The position numbers and the translations under genes were made by a program. 51,408 bases of DNA from Hyphomicrobiales bacterium (GTDB lineage Bacteria > Pseudomonadota > Alphaproteobacteria > Rhizobiales > Rhizobiaceae). The stretch covers positions 1 to 51,408 of the forward strand of contig UBJO01000023.1 of the NCBI GenBank assembly GCA_900465665.1. The letters run 5' to 3'. Below are positions 1 to 7,202 of this stretch, in pieces (the first letter of the stretch is position 1; each line of letters opens with the position of its first letter). The notes beneath the pieces were generated by a model that saw nothing but the letters and a program-made list of their open reading frames with translations, was not told where the DNA came from and made no database searches.

Positions 1-42
1 GTGCTATAGCCGGCTCCGTGGCCGGGGTCTTGGCGGGCGTGT

Positions 43-219
43 TACCCCCCTCGGCCCTGCCGGGCATCTCCCCCACAAGTGGGGAGATCGGCTGGGCACG
101 CCCGCTCGCGCACACAACGAACGTTGCTGCGAAACGGACGGATCGAGCGACGGGAGGAGCAAGCAGCTTGTGATCTCCCCACCTGTGGGGGAGATGCCCG
201 GCAGGGCAGAGGGGGGCCT
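43..219. repeat. Large inverted-repeat intergenic element
   Basis: Two 45-base arms, 45-89 and 172-216, are reverse complements of each other with only two mismatches (positions 53 and 78 of the left arm). They enclose an 82-base spacer. Each arm begins with six C (read inward), continues TCNGCCCTGCCGGG, and contains its own smaller palindrome built on ATCTCCCC/GGGGAGAT. Elements of this design are common between genes in rhizobial chromosomes, but assignment to a named family is inference. It lies directly upstream of moaE and could act as a transcription terminator or mRNA-stability element. No gene is seen in 1-257. Confidence 0.8.
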
Positions 220-257
220 ACGCGGCACACCCTGTCCGCGAAGCAAGGCACCTTCTT

Positions 258-719
258 ATGACCCCTACTCCCACCATCCGCGTCCAGCGCGAGGATTTCG
301 ACCTGCAGGCCGAAGTCGATCTGTTGAGCAAGGGAAAGCCGGGTATCGGCGCCGTGGTCACCTTTTCCGGCTTGTGCCGCGACGAAGGCGGGACGCTTGA
401 TGCGCTTGAACTCGAGCACTATCCTGGCATGGCCGAGGCGGAGATGGCGCGGATCGCCGAGATGGCGATCGAGCGCTTCAAGCTCAACGGCCTGACCACC
501 ATTCATCGCTACGGAAAGATCGCTGCGGGCGAGAACATCGTGCTCGTCATCGCGGCCGCGCCGCACCGCCAGGCCGCCTTCGATGGCGCGAACTTCGTGA
601 TGGATTTCCTGAAGACGTCGGCGCCCTTCTGGAAGAAGGAGCACGGCAAGGACGGCGTTGCGCGGGAATGGGTCGAGGCCAAGGGCCACGACGATGCCGC
701 GCGCGACAAATGGAAGTGA
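258..719 (+). CDS. moaE: Molybdopterin synthase catalytic subunit MoaE
   Basis: This 153-residue protein is the large subunit of molybdopterin synthase. With thiocarboxylated MoaD it adds two sulfurs to cyclic pyranopterin monophosphate to make molybdopterin in the cytoplasm. The family hallmarks are visible: TFSGLCRDE near residues 35-43, the HRQAAF segment at 103-108, and KTSAPFWKKE at 119-128, with lysines at 119 and 126 matching the catalytic lysines of the E. coli enzyme. Length is normal for the family. The start ATG at 258 has a modest AAGG upstream. moaD is not in the window; in rhizobia it usually lies just upstream, so it is probably beyond the left edge. The stop codon directly abuts the stop of the convergent permease gene, with no intergenic base. 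Confidence 0.95.
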   Translation: MTPTPTIRVQREDFDLQAEVDLLSKGKPGIGAVVTFSGLCRDEGGTLDALELEHYPGMAEAEMARIAEMAIERFKLNGLTTIHRYGKIAAGENIVLVIAAAPHRQAAFDGANFVMDFLKTSAPFWKKEHGKDGVAREWVEAKGHDDAARDKWK

Positions 720-1622
720 TCACGGGATTACCCGTTCACGCCGGCTGAGCACCAGCAAAAGCACAAGCAGCGAAAAGACCACGAAGTCGCGCCAGAGGAA
801 CGGACCGTAGGCGGTCCACAGCGTCTCGACCAGACCTAGACCGGCTGCGCCGCCCGCCGATTTCAGCGGATCCGAATAGCCGCCGACAGCGGCCACCATC
901 AGGACCTTCAGCCCGAACATCAGCCCGGCGCCAAAATCCATCGTGCCGTAGTAGGCGGTGGAGAGGATGCCGCATAGCGTCGCCATCAGGACGGCGGCGG
1001 CGTAGGCCGTGAGGAAGACGCTTACGGCGCTGACGCCGCAGAGTTCAGCGGCTTTCGGATCATCCGTGACCGCGCGCCAGGCGCGGCCCCAGGATGTTCG
1101 CTTCAGGATCACGGCGCCGATCGCCACGAAGCTGCACATCAGCGCCGTGTTGATCAGCTGCATCTCGGTCAACACCACCTCGAAGCCGTCGCTCTGCCAG
1201 AAGACGACATGGCCATTGAGAAACGGCGATAGCCACAGGCTGCGGGTGTCGGATGCCAGGCGCGCCGTCTCCATCAGGACGATGGTGACGCCGAGCGCGG
1301 CGACGATCACCGTGTTCGAGGACTGGCGCACCAGCGGCAGCATGACCGAGCGGCCGATCCACACACCTGCCCCCATCGCATAAACCAGCGAGGCCGCCGC
1401 GCCGAGCGCGAGTGCCGCGGGCAAGACCAGCCATAGCTTGTTGTAGCCGAAATCGGTGAAGAGCAGCAGGATCTGGCCGGAGAAGGCGAAGAGCGCGCCA
1501 TAGGTGATGTCGGGGCGCTTGGTGACGCCGAAAGCGACCGCATAGCCGAAGGCAAGCGCAGCATAGAGAGCCGCCAGCGGCACCGCATTCGCCAGTTGCT
1601 GCAAGAGATAGGCCATCGACAC
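720..1622 (-). CDS. Branched-chain amino acid-type ABC transporter permease (LivH family), solitary
   Basis: The 300-residue product is an integral membrane protein with about eight hydrophobic segments and the LivH look: an N-terminal GxxYALxAxGYxxxFGVTKxxDITYG-like region near residues 15-45, and a C-terminal KVLMVAAVGGYSDPLKSAGGAAGLGLVETL segment around residues 240-270. LivH is one of two permeases of a high-affinity amino acid importer that also needs LivM, two ATPases and a binding protein. None of these is nearby, so this is an orphan component or works with a distant system; the substrate is unknown. A start at 1622 is supported by AGGA about 7 bases upstream. It diverges from the CGNR regulator across a 58-bp gap dominated by a palindrome, which suggests the regulator controls it. 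Confidence 0.85.
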   Translation of the reverse strand: MSMAYLLQQLANAVPLAALYAALAFGYAVAFGVTKRPDITYGALFAFSGQILLLFTDFGYNKLWLVLPAALALGAAASLVYAMGAGVWIGRSVMLPLVRQSSNTVIVAALGVTIVLMETARLASDTRSLWLSPFLNGHVVFWQSDGFEVVLTEMQLINTALMCSFVAIGAVILKRTSWGRAWRAVTDDPKAAELCGVSAVSVFLTAYAAAVLMATLCGILSTAYYGTMDFGAGLMFGLKVLMVAAVGGYSDPLKSAGGAAGLGLVETLWTAYGPFLWRDFVVFSLLVLLLVLSRRERVIP

Positions 1623-1638
1623 ATCCTATTTCGCCGAA

Positions 1639-1676
1639 ATCATAACTGGCAAAATTGCTTTTACCAGTTATATTTT
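1639..1676. promoter_or_regulatory. Palindromic operator with overlapping divergent promoters (livH-like / CGNR gene)
   Basis: The sequence contains ATAACTGGCAAAA (1642-1654), a 4-base centre, and TTTTACCAGTTAT (1659-1671): arms of 13 bases with 12 pairs matching. On the plus strand CTGGCA (1646-1651) and TATATT (1669-1674) are 17 bases apart. On the minus strand CTGGTA and TATGAT (forward positions 1639-1644) are also 17 bases apart. Both putative promoters therefore use the same palindrome, and a dimer bound there would affect both directions. The CGNR gene has no ribosome-binding site and its ATG is about 7 bases past the -10, so its mRNA may be leaderless. That the CGNR protein binds here is inference. 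Confidence 0.65.
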
Positions 1677-1680
1677 CCCG

Positions 1681-2232
1681 ATGACTTTCTCGTGGACCCC
1701 TCACCGCTTCTCTGGCGGCGCACTCGCATTCGACGTCGCCAACAGCGTCGTGCTGCGGCACGACGAGGCGCGCCGCATCGATCGCTTTGCCATCGATGCG
1801 CAACTGCATGCCTTCCCGCAGGCGGCTGCCAATTTCTGCGCCGAACGGGCGATCTTCGGGGACGTTGCGCCGGTTCCACCGGATGGCAGGCCTGCGTTCA
1901 TCGCCTTGCGCGAGGCGACCGATTGCTATTTCCGTGACCGCGTGCTGTTCGGCGGAAGTGACCAATTGTTGGCGGAGCTGTTGGATGCGGCAGCGGTCGT
2001 GCTGCGTGGTAGCTCGGGTGCCGCCGGCATCGATCGCGCCACGGCACATTCGGTGCTGAAGCTGATCGCCTCGCCTGAGCCGGAGCGGATGAAGATCTGC
2101 GGCAATTGCGGCTGGCTCTTTCTCGATCGCAGCAAGAACAGGAGCCGGACATGGTGCGACATGGCGGTCTGCGGCAATCGCGCCAAGGCGATCAAGCACT
2201 ATCGGCGCCGGAAAGAGGAGAACGGGTCATGA
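1681..2232 (+). CDS. CGNR zinc-finger (ABATE domain) transcriptional regulator
   Basis: The 183-residue protein ends with a clear CGNR zinc finger: cysteines 140, 143, 159 and 164, the motif GWLFLDRSKNRSRTWCDM between the pairs, CGNR at 164-167, and a basic tail KAIKHYRRRK. The N-terminal 130 residues match the alpha-helical ABATE (stress-induced, presumed ligand-binding) domain. The family is regarded as DNA-binding; the ligand here is unknown. Its ATG at 1681 lies at the edge of the palindrome above, with no Shine-Dalgarno sequence. Its stop overlaps the start of the downstream lipoprotein gene (ATGA), so the two are translationally coupled. Autoregulation and control of the divergent permease are likely but inferred. 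Confidence 0.88.
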   Translation: MTFSWTPHRFSGGALAFDVANSVVLRHDEARRIDRFAIDAQLHAFPQAAANFCAERAIFGDVAPVPPDGRPAFIALREATDCYFRDRVLFGGSDQLLAELLDAAAVVLRGSSGAAGIDRATAHSVLKLIASPEPERMKICGNCGWLFLDRSKNRSRTWCDMAVCGNRAKAIKHYRRRKEENGS

Positions 2233-2732
2233 GAGTGTTCGGAGCGGCCGTGATGTCGGCGATGCTGGTGCTTGCCGGCTGCCAGCGCGAGAGCGATACG
2301 CTGGTGCAGGTCAGCGGGCATATCTTCGTGTTCAACTACCGCGTCGCGATTGCGACCTATCTGGTGACGCTCAACAAGAAGGCGCCGCTGCCTGAGGGGG
2401 CTGTGGCGATCGCCGAGTTCGAGAACCCCGCAGGCGGTGCGCCGCTCGTGATCAACGAGAAGATCTTCCCGGCGTGGGAGAAGATCAGCCTGCAAAGCCC
2501 GCCTATCCATTGCGTGAAGAAGGACCAGCCCTACACCGTCAGCATCCGGTTGGTCGATGCCGGCGGAAAAGAACTGCAGAGCCTGAAGACGACGGTCACA
2601 TCGGATGTCGATCAGTCGATCATGCCCGGCAAGCCGCTCGTGGTGGGGCCGCTCTACACCAGGAACCCTGAAGTCTTCAAAGCGGATGGGACCGTCGATT
2701 ACGATAGCGCCGACACCTGCCCCAAGACGTGA
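2229..2732 (+). CDS. Small lipoprotein of unknown function
   Basis: The product is 167 residues when started at the ATG at 2229, which overlaps the CGNR stop; longer in-frame starts inside the CGNR gene would bury the signal peptide. Residues 1-18 form a lipoprotein signal with lipobox LAGC and cysteine 18 as the lipidation site, so the protein should be membrane-anchored in the periplasm. The mature part looks like a small beta-rich domain (GHIFVFNYRVAIATYLVTL, then PLPEGAVAIAEFENP). This vaguely recalls YbaY-type lipoproteins, but the match is weak. A strong terminator follows, ending the two-gene operon. No function can be assigned; the operon suggests a role in whatever the CGNR regulator senses. 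Confidence 0.75.
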   Translation: MRVFGAAVMSAMLVLAGCQRESDTLVQVSGHIFVFNYRVAIATYLVTLNKKAPLPEGAVAIAEFENPAGGAPLVINEKIFPAWEKISLQSPPIHCVKKDQPYTVSIRLVDAGGKELQSLKTTVTSDVDQSIMPGKPLVVGPLYTRNPEVFKADGTVDYDSADTCPKT

Positions 2733-2733
2733 A

Positions 2734-2759
2734 AAAGCCCGGCGCGGTGGCCGGGCTTT
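2734..2759 (+). terminator. Rho-independent-type terminator after lipoprotein gene
   Basis: AAAGCCCGG (2734-2742) pairs perfectly with CCGGGCTTT (2751-2759) across an 8-base loop. The stem begins two bases after the lipoprotein stop and lies between convergent genes, so it may serve both strands. Confidence 0.75.
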
Positions 2760-2775
2760 CGGAGTCATTTCAAAA

Positions 2776-2797
2776 GGTTCAGCCCTGGGGCTGAGCT
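2776..2797 (-). terminator. Probable terminator of ndk
   Basis: On the minus strand AGCTCAGCCC pairs with GGGCTGAACC across a 2-base centre (one mismatch and one wobble at the base), and CTTTTG follows. It lies immediately downstream of the ndk stop. Confidence 0.55.
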
Positions 2798-2803
2798 CTT
2801 GAT

Positions 2804-3226
2804 TCAGCCGACGATTTCGGTTTCTGCGAACCAGTAGGCGATTTCCTGAACAGCGGTCTCAGGAGCGTCCGAACCGTGAACCGAGTTTTCGCCGATCGAC
2901 AGCGCGAACTGCTTGCGGATCGTGCCTTCGTCAGCGTTGGCAGGGTTGGTGGCGCCCATGATTTCGCGGTTCTTCAGGATGGCGTTCTCGCCTTCCAGGA
3001 CCTGAACGATGGTCGGACCGGAGGTCATGCCTTCAACCAGCTCGCCGAAGAAGGGGCGTTCCTTGTGAACGGCGTAGAAGCCTTCAGCTTCGCGCTTGGA
3101 CATCCATACGCGCTTAGAGGCGATGATGCGCAGGCCGTTGTCTTCGAATACCTTGGTGATGGCGCCGGTCAGGTTGCGCTTCGTTGCGTCCGGCTTGATC
3201 ATCGAGAAGGTGCGTTCAATCGCCAT
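2804..3226 (-). CDS. ndk: Nucleoside diphosphate kinase
   Basis: The 140-residue protein has the standard bacterial length and begins [13 protein letters not shown]; an upstream in-frame ATG five codons earlier is less likely. NDK transfers the gamma-phosphate of ATP to NDPs through a phosphohistidine and balances (d)NTP pools in the cytosol. Lysine 11 of the KPD motif and the active-site histidine 117 in [14 protein letters not shown] are both present, as is [15 protein letters not shown] for nucleotide binding. The gene is monocistronic here, convergent with the lipoprotein gene and divergent from the DinB-like gene. The 203-bp upstream gap holds no other gene. Confidence 0.98.
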   Translation of the reverse strand: MAIERTFSMIKPDATKRNLTGAITKVFEDNGLRIIASKRVWMSKREAEGFYAVHKERPFFGELVEGMTSGPTIVQVLEGENAILKNREIMGATNPANADEGTIRKQFALSIGENSVHGSDAPETAVQEIAYWFAETEIVG

Positions 3227-3429
3227 TGTAATAATCCTCATTCATCGGGGAAAAGTGGGCGGTGTTTACCCGTCCGATAGGCTGAAAACAAGGGGGCTGC
3301 GCGAATTTCACGCGTCCGTCACAGAGCGGGACAGTTTGGTGCGAGGCGATGACGGAATTTCATGAAGCCATCAGCACCATTGCTGGCAAAGCCCCATAGG
3401 ATAGAACGGATCAAGAGATGGAGGGCAGA

Positions 3430-3945
3430 ATGCAGAAACAATACGCGATGTTTGCGGATTACAATCGCTGGGCCAACGAACTGGTCTATGCGGCGGCCTC
3501 GGAGCTGACGGATGCCGAATACCGGGAAAACCGCGGCGCCTTCTTTGGCTCGCTCAACGCAACGCTGAACCACATCCTGTCGGCCGATCGGATCTGGATG
3601 AAGCGCTTCACCGGATCGGGCGACGCGCCGACGACACTCGACAGTATCCTCTATGACGACCTCGCTGGCCTGCGTGCCGCGCGTGAGCGGGAGGATAAAA
3701 GGATCGCCGATTGGGTCGATACGCTTGATGCCGAGGCGCTCGCGGGTACGTTCACCTACACGCCGGTTACTCGCCCGGGCGCGATCACCCAGCCGCTGTG
3801 GCCGGCGCTGTCGCATCTGTTCAACCACCAGACGCATCATCGCGGCCAGTGCCACATGACGCTGACCTCGCTCGGCAAGCCCAGCCTGTCGCTCGATCTC
3901 AGCTACTTCCTGCACAGCGACGGCAAACGCTGGTTGAGCGCATGA
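3430..3945 (+). CDS. DinB-family metal-binding protein
   Basis: The protein is 171 residues from the ATG at 3430, which has a GGAGGG ribosome-binding site five bases upstream; an ATG at 3418 would swallow that site. It has the four-helix DinB/YfiT-like layout, with the metal-ligand histidines expected for the family at residue 48 (LNHILSADRIW), 133 and 137 (FNHQTHHRGQ). Members include DNA-damage-induced DinB of Bacillus and thiol transferases, but most have no known reaction, and no specific function is assigned here. It stands alone between ndk (divergent) and the GGDEF gene. Confidence 0.88.
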   Translation: MQKQYAMFADYNRWANELVYAAASELTDAEYRENRGAFFGSLNATLNHILSADRIWMKRFTGSGDAPTTLDSILYDDLAGLRAAREREDKRIADWVDTLDAEALAGTFTYTPVTRPGAITQPLWPALSHLFNHQTHHRGQCHMTLTSLGKPSLSLDLSYFLHSDGKRWLSA

Positions 3946-4086
3946 TCTCAACACGGCATTAACCGCGTTGGCGAAATCCCGGAAATGGTTTTACTCGGCA
4001 AAGGTGCAAATTCAGCCCATTTTAAATAGTCCGGTGCATAGGGGAAAGAACAAGGCCGGACAGGGCCGACGAGCGAGGAGTGCAAC

Positions 4087-5136
4087 ATGGCAAGTGCAGC
4101 ATCGAGCCCGCAGGCGCAACGCGAGACATCCCGTCCGGCACCGGTCACGGATATTCAACGCATCAGCCAGCATATGACGCGGCTTGGCGTTTCCGGCCTG
4201 CCGCGCAATTACGAGCTGTTTCATGAGGCTATCGTCGGCCAGAACGCCGCCCTTGCCCAGGACATCGCCTCGCTCGGCGCTGCACCGCGCCAGCCATCGC
4301 TCGATGAACTCGGCCTCAAATATCGCCTTGTCAGCCATTGCGGACTGGTCGGAGAGACCTCGCAGGCCGAGATGAGCAAGATGATGCGCGATGCCGTAGA
4401 GCGCCTGACCTCAGGCGTTAGGCAGAAGCAGAGTTTTATGCGCGCGGCGGAAACTGCGCTGAAATCGATCACCGGCAGCCCGGACCAGAGCCTCTCTTCC
4501 TTCATGAGCGAGATGGAGTTCCTGTCGACCTCGCTCGCCGGTCTCCTGACTGCCGAGACCGATCTCGAGACCAAGCTGCGCCACGATGTCGATCGCATGG
4601 AAGCGCTCGAGCGCGGCGTCGCCGCTGCTCAAACCGCATCATCGACCGACCGCCTCACCGGCCTTCCCAACCGCACCGCGCTCAACAAGACCGTGCTCGA
4701 CCTCTACGAGCGCGAGGAAGGCTCGGCCGGCAGCGCGCTGATCATGATGGATATCGACGACTTCAAGGCGCTGAACAGCCGCTACGGCACGCAGACCGGC
4801 AGCCGTCTTCTGAAGAAGCTCGCCGACCTGTTCCGCAAGTCGATCAAGAAGCACGACTTCGTGGCCCGCACGGATGGCGACGAGTTTACCTTCCTGTTCG
4901 CCAATGTCGGCATGCAGGAGGCGATGGCTATCGCCGAGCGTCTGCGCAATTCCGTGGAAGAAAACGTGGTCTTCGCGACCTCGGACGCCGGACAGAACGC
5001 CAAGTTGACGGTGTCGCTCGGCGTTGCCCTGAGCGCGGACGCCGCGACGGCCTCGCAGCTGCAGGCCAATGCCCGCATCGCGCTGCATGCCGCGCAATCG
5101 AACAGACGCCTTCCTGTGCAGGCCTTCGGGCGCTGA
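4087..5136 (+). CDS. GGDEF-domain protein with degenerate active-site motif
   Basis: The 349-residue protein has no membrane segment. Residues 1-180 are a helical region of unknown type (coiled coil likely around 90-180), and residues 185-345 are a GGDEF domain beginning with DRLTGLPNR (188-196). GGDEF domains make cyclic-di-GMP from two GTP. The signature here reads R-T-D-G-D-E-F at 261-267, so the first glycine is aspartate. The position of the inhibitory RxxD site (254-257) reads KKHD, so that site has lost its arginine. The protein may be a weak cyclase, an inactive one, or a GTP/c-di-GMP sensor. An AGGAG sequence sits about 6 bases before the ATG. It is cytoplasmic and not in an operon with a recognised partner. 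Confidence 0.9.
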   Translation: MASAASSPQAQRETSRPAPVTDIQRISQHMTRLGVSGLPRNYELFHEAIVGQNAALAQDIASLGAAPRQPSLDELGLKYRLVSHCGLVGETSQAEMSKMMRDAVERLTSGVRQKQSFMRAAETALKSITGSPDQSLSSFMSEMEFLSTSLAGLLTAETDLETKLRHDVDRMEALERGVAAAQTASSTDRLTGLPNRTALNKTVLDLYEREEGSAGSALIMMDIDDFKALNSRYGTQTGSRLLKKLADLFRKSIKKHDFVARTDGDEFTFLFANVGMQEAMAIAERLRNSVEENVVFATSDAGQNAKLTVSLGVALSADAATASQLQANARIALHAAQSNRRLPVQAFGR

Positions 5137-5189
5137 GAGGCCACTTCAAGCTCTTGCGCTGATCGCGGCTTTCGGCCAAAACGCCGGGC

Positions 5190-7073
5190 ATGATCACGAT
5201 TAGCGATATCTCCGCCCGCATTGCCGGCCGCCTGCTCCTCGACCATGCCAGCGTCTCGCTGCCCGCGGGCACGAAGGCTGGTCTCGTTGGCCGCAACGGC
5301 GCCGGCAAGTCCACCCTCTTTCGCATCATCACCGGCGATCTCGGGGCTGAGACGGGCTCGATCACCATCCCCAAGAATGCCCGTATCGGCCAGGTCGCCC
5401 AGGAGGCGCCGGGCACGGAAGACTCGCTGATCGAAATCGTGCTCTCCGCCGACAAGGAACGTGCCGCGTTAATGGCGGAGGCGGAGACGGCCAGCGATCC
5501 GCACCGCATCGCCGAGATCCAGATGCGCCTTGTCGATATCGACGCGCATTCGGCCGAGGCGCGCGCCGCCAGCATCCTGTCCGGCCTCGGCTTCAGCCAG
5601 GAAGCGCAGGCGCGGCCGGCATCGTCCTTCTCCGGCGGTTGGCGCATGCGCGTGGCGCTGGCTTCGGTGCTCTTTACCGAGCCTGATCTGCTGCTGCTCG
5701 ACGAGCCAACCAACTATCTCGACCTCGAAGGCACGCTCTGGCTTGAGGATTACGTTCGCCGCTATCCGCACACGGTGCTGATCATCAGCCACGATCGCGA
5801 CCTCCTGAACAATGCCGTCAACTCGATCGTGCATCTCGACCAGAAGAAGCTGACCTTCTATCGCGGCGGCTACGATCAGTTCGAGCGACAGAAGGCCGAA
5901 GCCGACGAGTTGCAGACCAAGGCGAAGGCGAAGAACGACGCGGCGCGCAAGCATCTGCAGAGCTTCATCGATCGCTTCAAGGCGAAGGCCTCCAAGGCCC
6001 GGCAGGCGCAGAGCCGCGTCAAAGCGCTGGAGCGCATGGGCACGGTGGCCTCGGTCATCGAGGATCACGTGCAGCCGATCACCTTCCCCGAACCGGAGAA
6101 GCAGCCCGCCTCCCCGATCGTCGCCATCTCGGGCGGCGCTGTCGGCTACGAGCCGGGCAAGCCAATCCTCAAGGGGCTCAACCTTCGCATCGACAATGAC
6201 GACCGCATCGCGCTTCTCGGCTCGAACGGCAACGGCAAGTCCACCTTCGCGAAGTTCATCTCCGGAAGACTTGCGGCCGAAAGTGGCGAAGTGAAGCTGG
6301 CGCCGAGCCTGAAGATCGGCTTCTTCGCCCAGCACCAGCTTGACGACCTCATCCCCGACCAATCGCCGGTCGAGCATGTGCGCCGGCTGATGCCGGAAGC
6401 GCCGGAGGCCAAGGTGCGGGCCCGCGTCGCGCAGATGGGTCTTGCGACGGAAAAGATGTCGACGGCCGCCAAGGATCTGTCCGGTGGAGAAAAGGCGCGT
6501 CTGCTGATGGGTCTTGCCGCCTTCCATGCGCCGAACCTGCTCATTCTCGACGAACCGACCAACCATCTCGACATCGACAGCCGCCGGGCGCTGATTGAGG
6601 CGCTGAACGACTATGACGGCGCGGTGATCCTGATTTCGCACGATCGCTATCTGATCGAGGCGACCGTCGACCGGCTGTGGCTGGTCAACAATGGCACGGT
6701 CACCACCTTCGAAGGCGACATGGACGAGTATCGCGACCTGATCGTCGCCTCCGGCAAAAAAAAAGACGAAAAGCCGCAAGTGACTGAGGAGACGGCGACC
6801 AAGGCGGACCAGCGCAAGCTGAACGCCGACCGGCGCGCCTCGCTCGCCCCTCTCAAGAAAAAGATCAACGAAATCGAATCCTTGACGGGGAAGCTGGAGA
6901 AACTGATTCAGGGCCTTGATGCGGAACTTGCGGATCCCGTGCTCTACGAGAAGGCGCCAGCCAAGGCCGCCGAGAAGGCCAAGCAGCGCGGCGAAGCGGC
7001 CGCCAAGCTGGCTGCGGCCGAAGAGCAATGGCTGGAGCTTTCGTCCGAATACGAAGAGGCTATGGCGGGATAG
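5190..7073 (+). CDS. ABC-F family ATPase (Uup/YheS-like)
   Basis: The 627-residue soluble protein carries two ABC ATPase domains and no membrane segments. Domain 1 has Walker A GRNGAGKS (34-41), signature FSGG (147-150) and Walker B LLLLDE (167-172). Domain 2 has GSNGNGKS (344-351), LSGGEK (430-435) and LILDEP (451-456). The charged linker at about 230-285 is the P-site tRNA interaction motif region of ABC-F proteins. A C-terminal lysine/glutamate-rich coiled coil (about 540-625) follows. ABC-F proteins act on ribosomes, and some confer antibiotic protection; housekeeping Uup/YheS-like members are universal in rhizobia. Codons 523-525 are an uninterrupted A9 run, discussed as a possible slippage site. 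Confidence 0.93.
   Translation: MITISDISARIAGRLLLDHASVSLPAGTKAGLVGRNGAGKSTLFRIITGDLGAETGSITIPKNARIGQVAQEAPGTEDSLIEIVLSADKERAALMAEAETASDPHRIAEIQMRLVDIDAHSAEARAASILSGLGFSQEAQARPASSFSGGWRMRVALASVLFTEPDLLLLDEPTNYLDLEGTLWLEDYVRRYPHTVLIISHDRDLLNNAVNSIVHLDQKKLTFYRGGYDQFERQKAEADELQTKAKAKNDAARKHLQSFIDRFKAKASKARQAQSRVKALERMGTVASVIEDHVQPITFPEPEKQPASPIVAISGGAVGYEPGKPILKGLNLRIDNDDRIALLGSNGNGKSTFAKFISGRLAAESGEVKLAPSLKIGFFAQHQLDDLIPDQSPVEHVRRLMPEAPEAKVRARVAQMGLATEKMSTAAKDLSGGEKARLLMGLAAFHAPNLLILDEPTNHLDIDSRRALIEALNDYDGAVILISHDRYLIEATVDRLWLVNNGTVTTFEGDMDEYRDLIVASGKKKDEKPQVTEETATKADQRKLNADRRASLAPLKKKINEIESLTGKLEKLIQGLDAELADPVLYEKAPAKAAEKAKQRGEAAAKLAAAEEQWLELSSEYEEAMAG
6756..6764 (+). other. A9 homopolymer within ABC-F gene (possible slippage site)
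   Basis: Nine consecutive A encode three lysines (523-525) exactly at the junction between the second ATPase domain and the C-terminal coiled coil. Adding one A reaches a stop eight codons after the AAA codons; removing one A reaches a TGA six codons after the lysines. Either event would yield an ABC-F core without its C-terminal domain. Confidence 0.5.
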
Positions 7074-7163
7074 CCACAGTCATTGCTCTAGCGCTTCGAA
7101 ATTAACATTTGTTAGCGCGCGAACGGTCGAAAGAAACCGATCGTTAACCATAATCATCAAGGT

Positions 7164-7196
7164 TGTCTCAACATTCATTACTGATTTGTTGAGACA
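7164..7196. promoter_or_regulatory. Perfect inverted repeat just upstream of polysaccharide deacetylase gene
   Basis: TGTCTCAACA (7164-7173) and TGTTGAGACA (7187-7196) are perfect reverse complements, with a 13-base gap and the centre at 7180, ending six bases before the ATG at 7203. No usual ribosome-binding site is visible, so the repeat could be a repressor operator or an RNA hairpin that covers the start. Confidence 0.55.
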
Positions 7197-7202
7197 CTCT
7201 TC

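Noticed and set aside
43..219. CRISPR-like repeat structure.
   Set aside because: There are only two arms, in inverted orientation, with no series of direct repeats and spacers.
6756..6764. Pseudogene call for the ABC-F gene because of the A9 run.
   Set aside because: The frame as given is intact through all ABC-F motifs and the C-terminal coiled coil, so it is annotated as a full gene with a possible slippage site.
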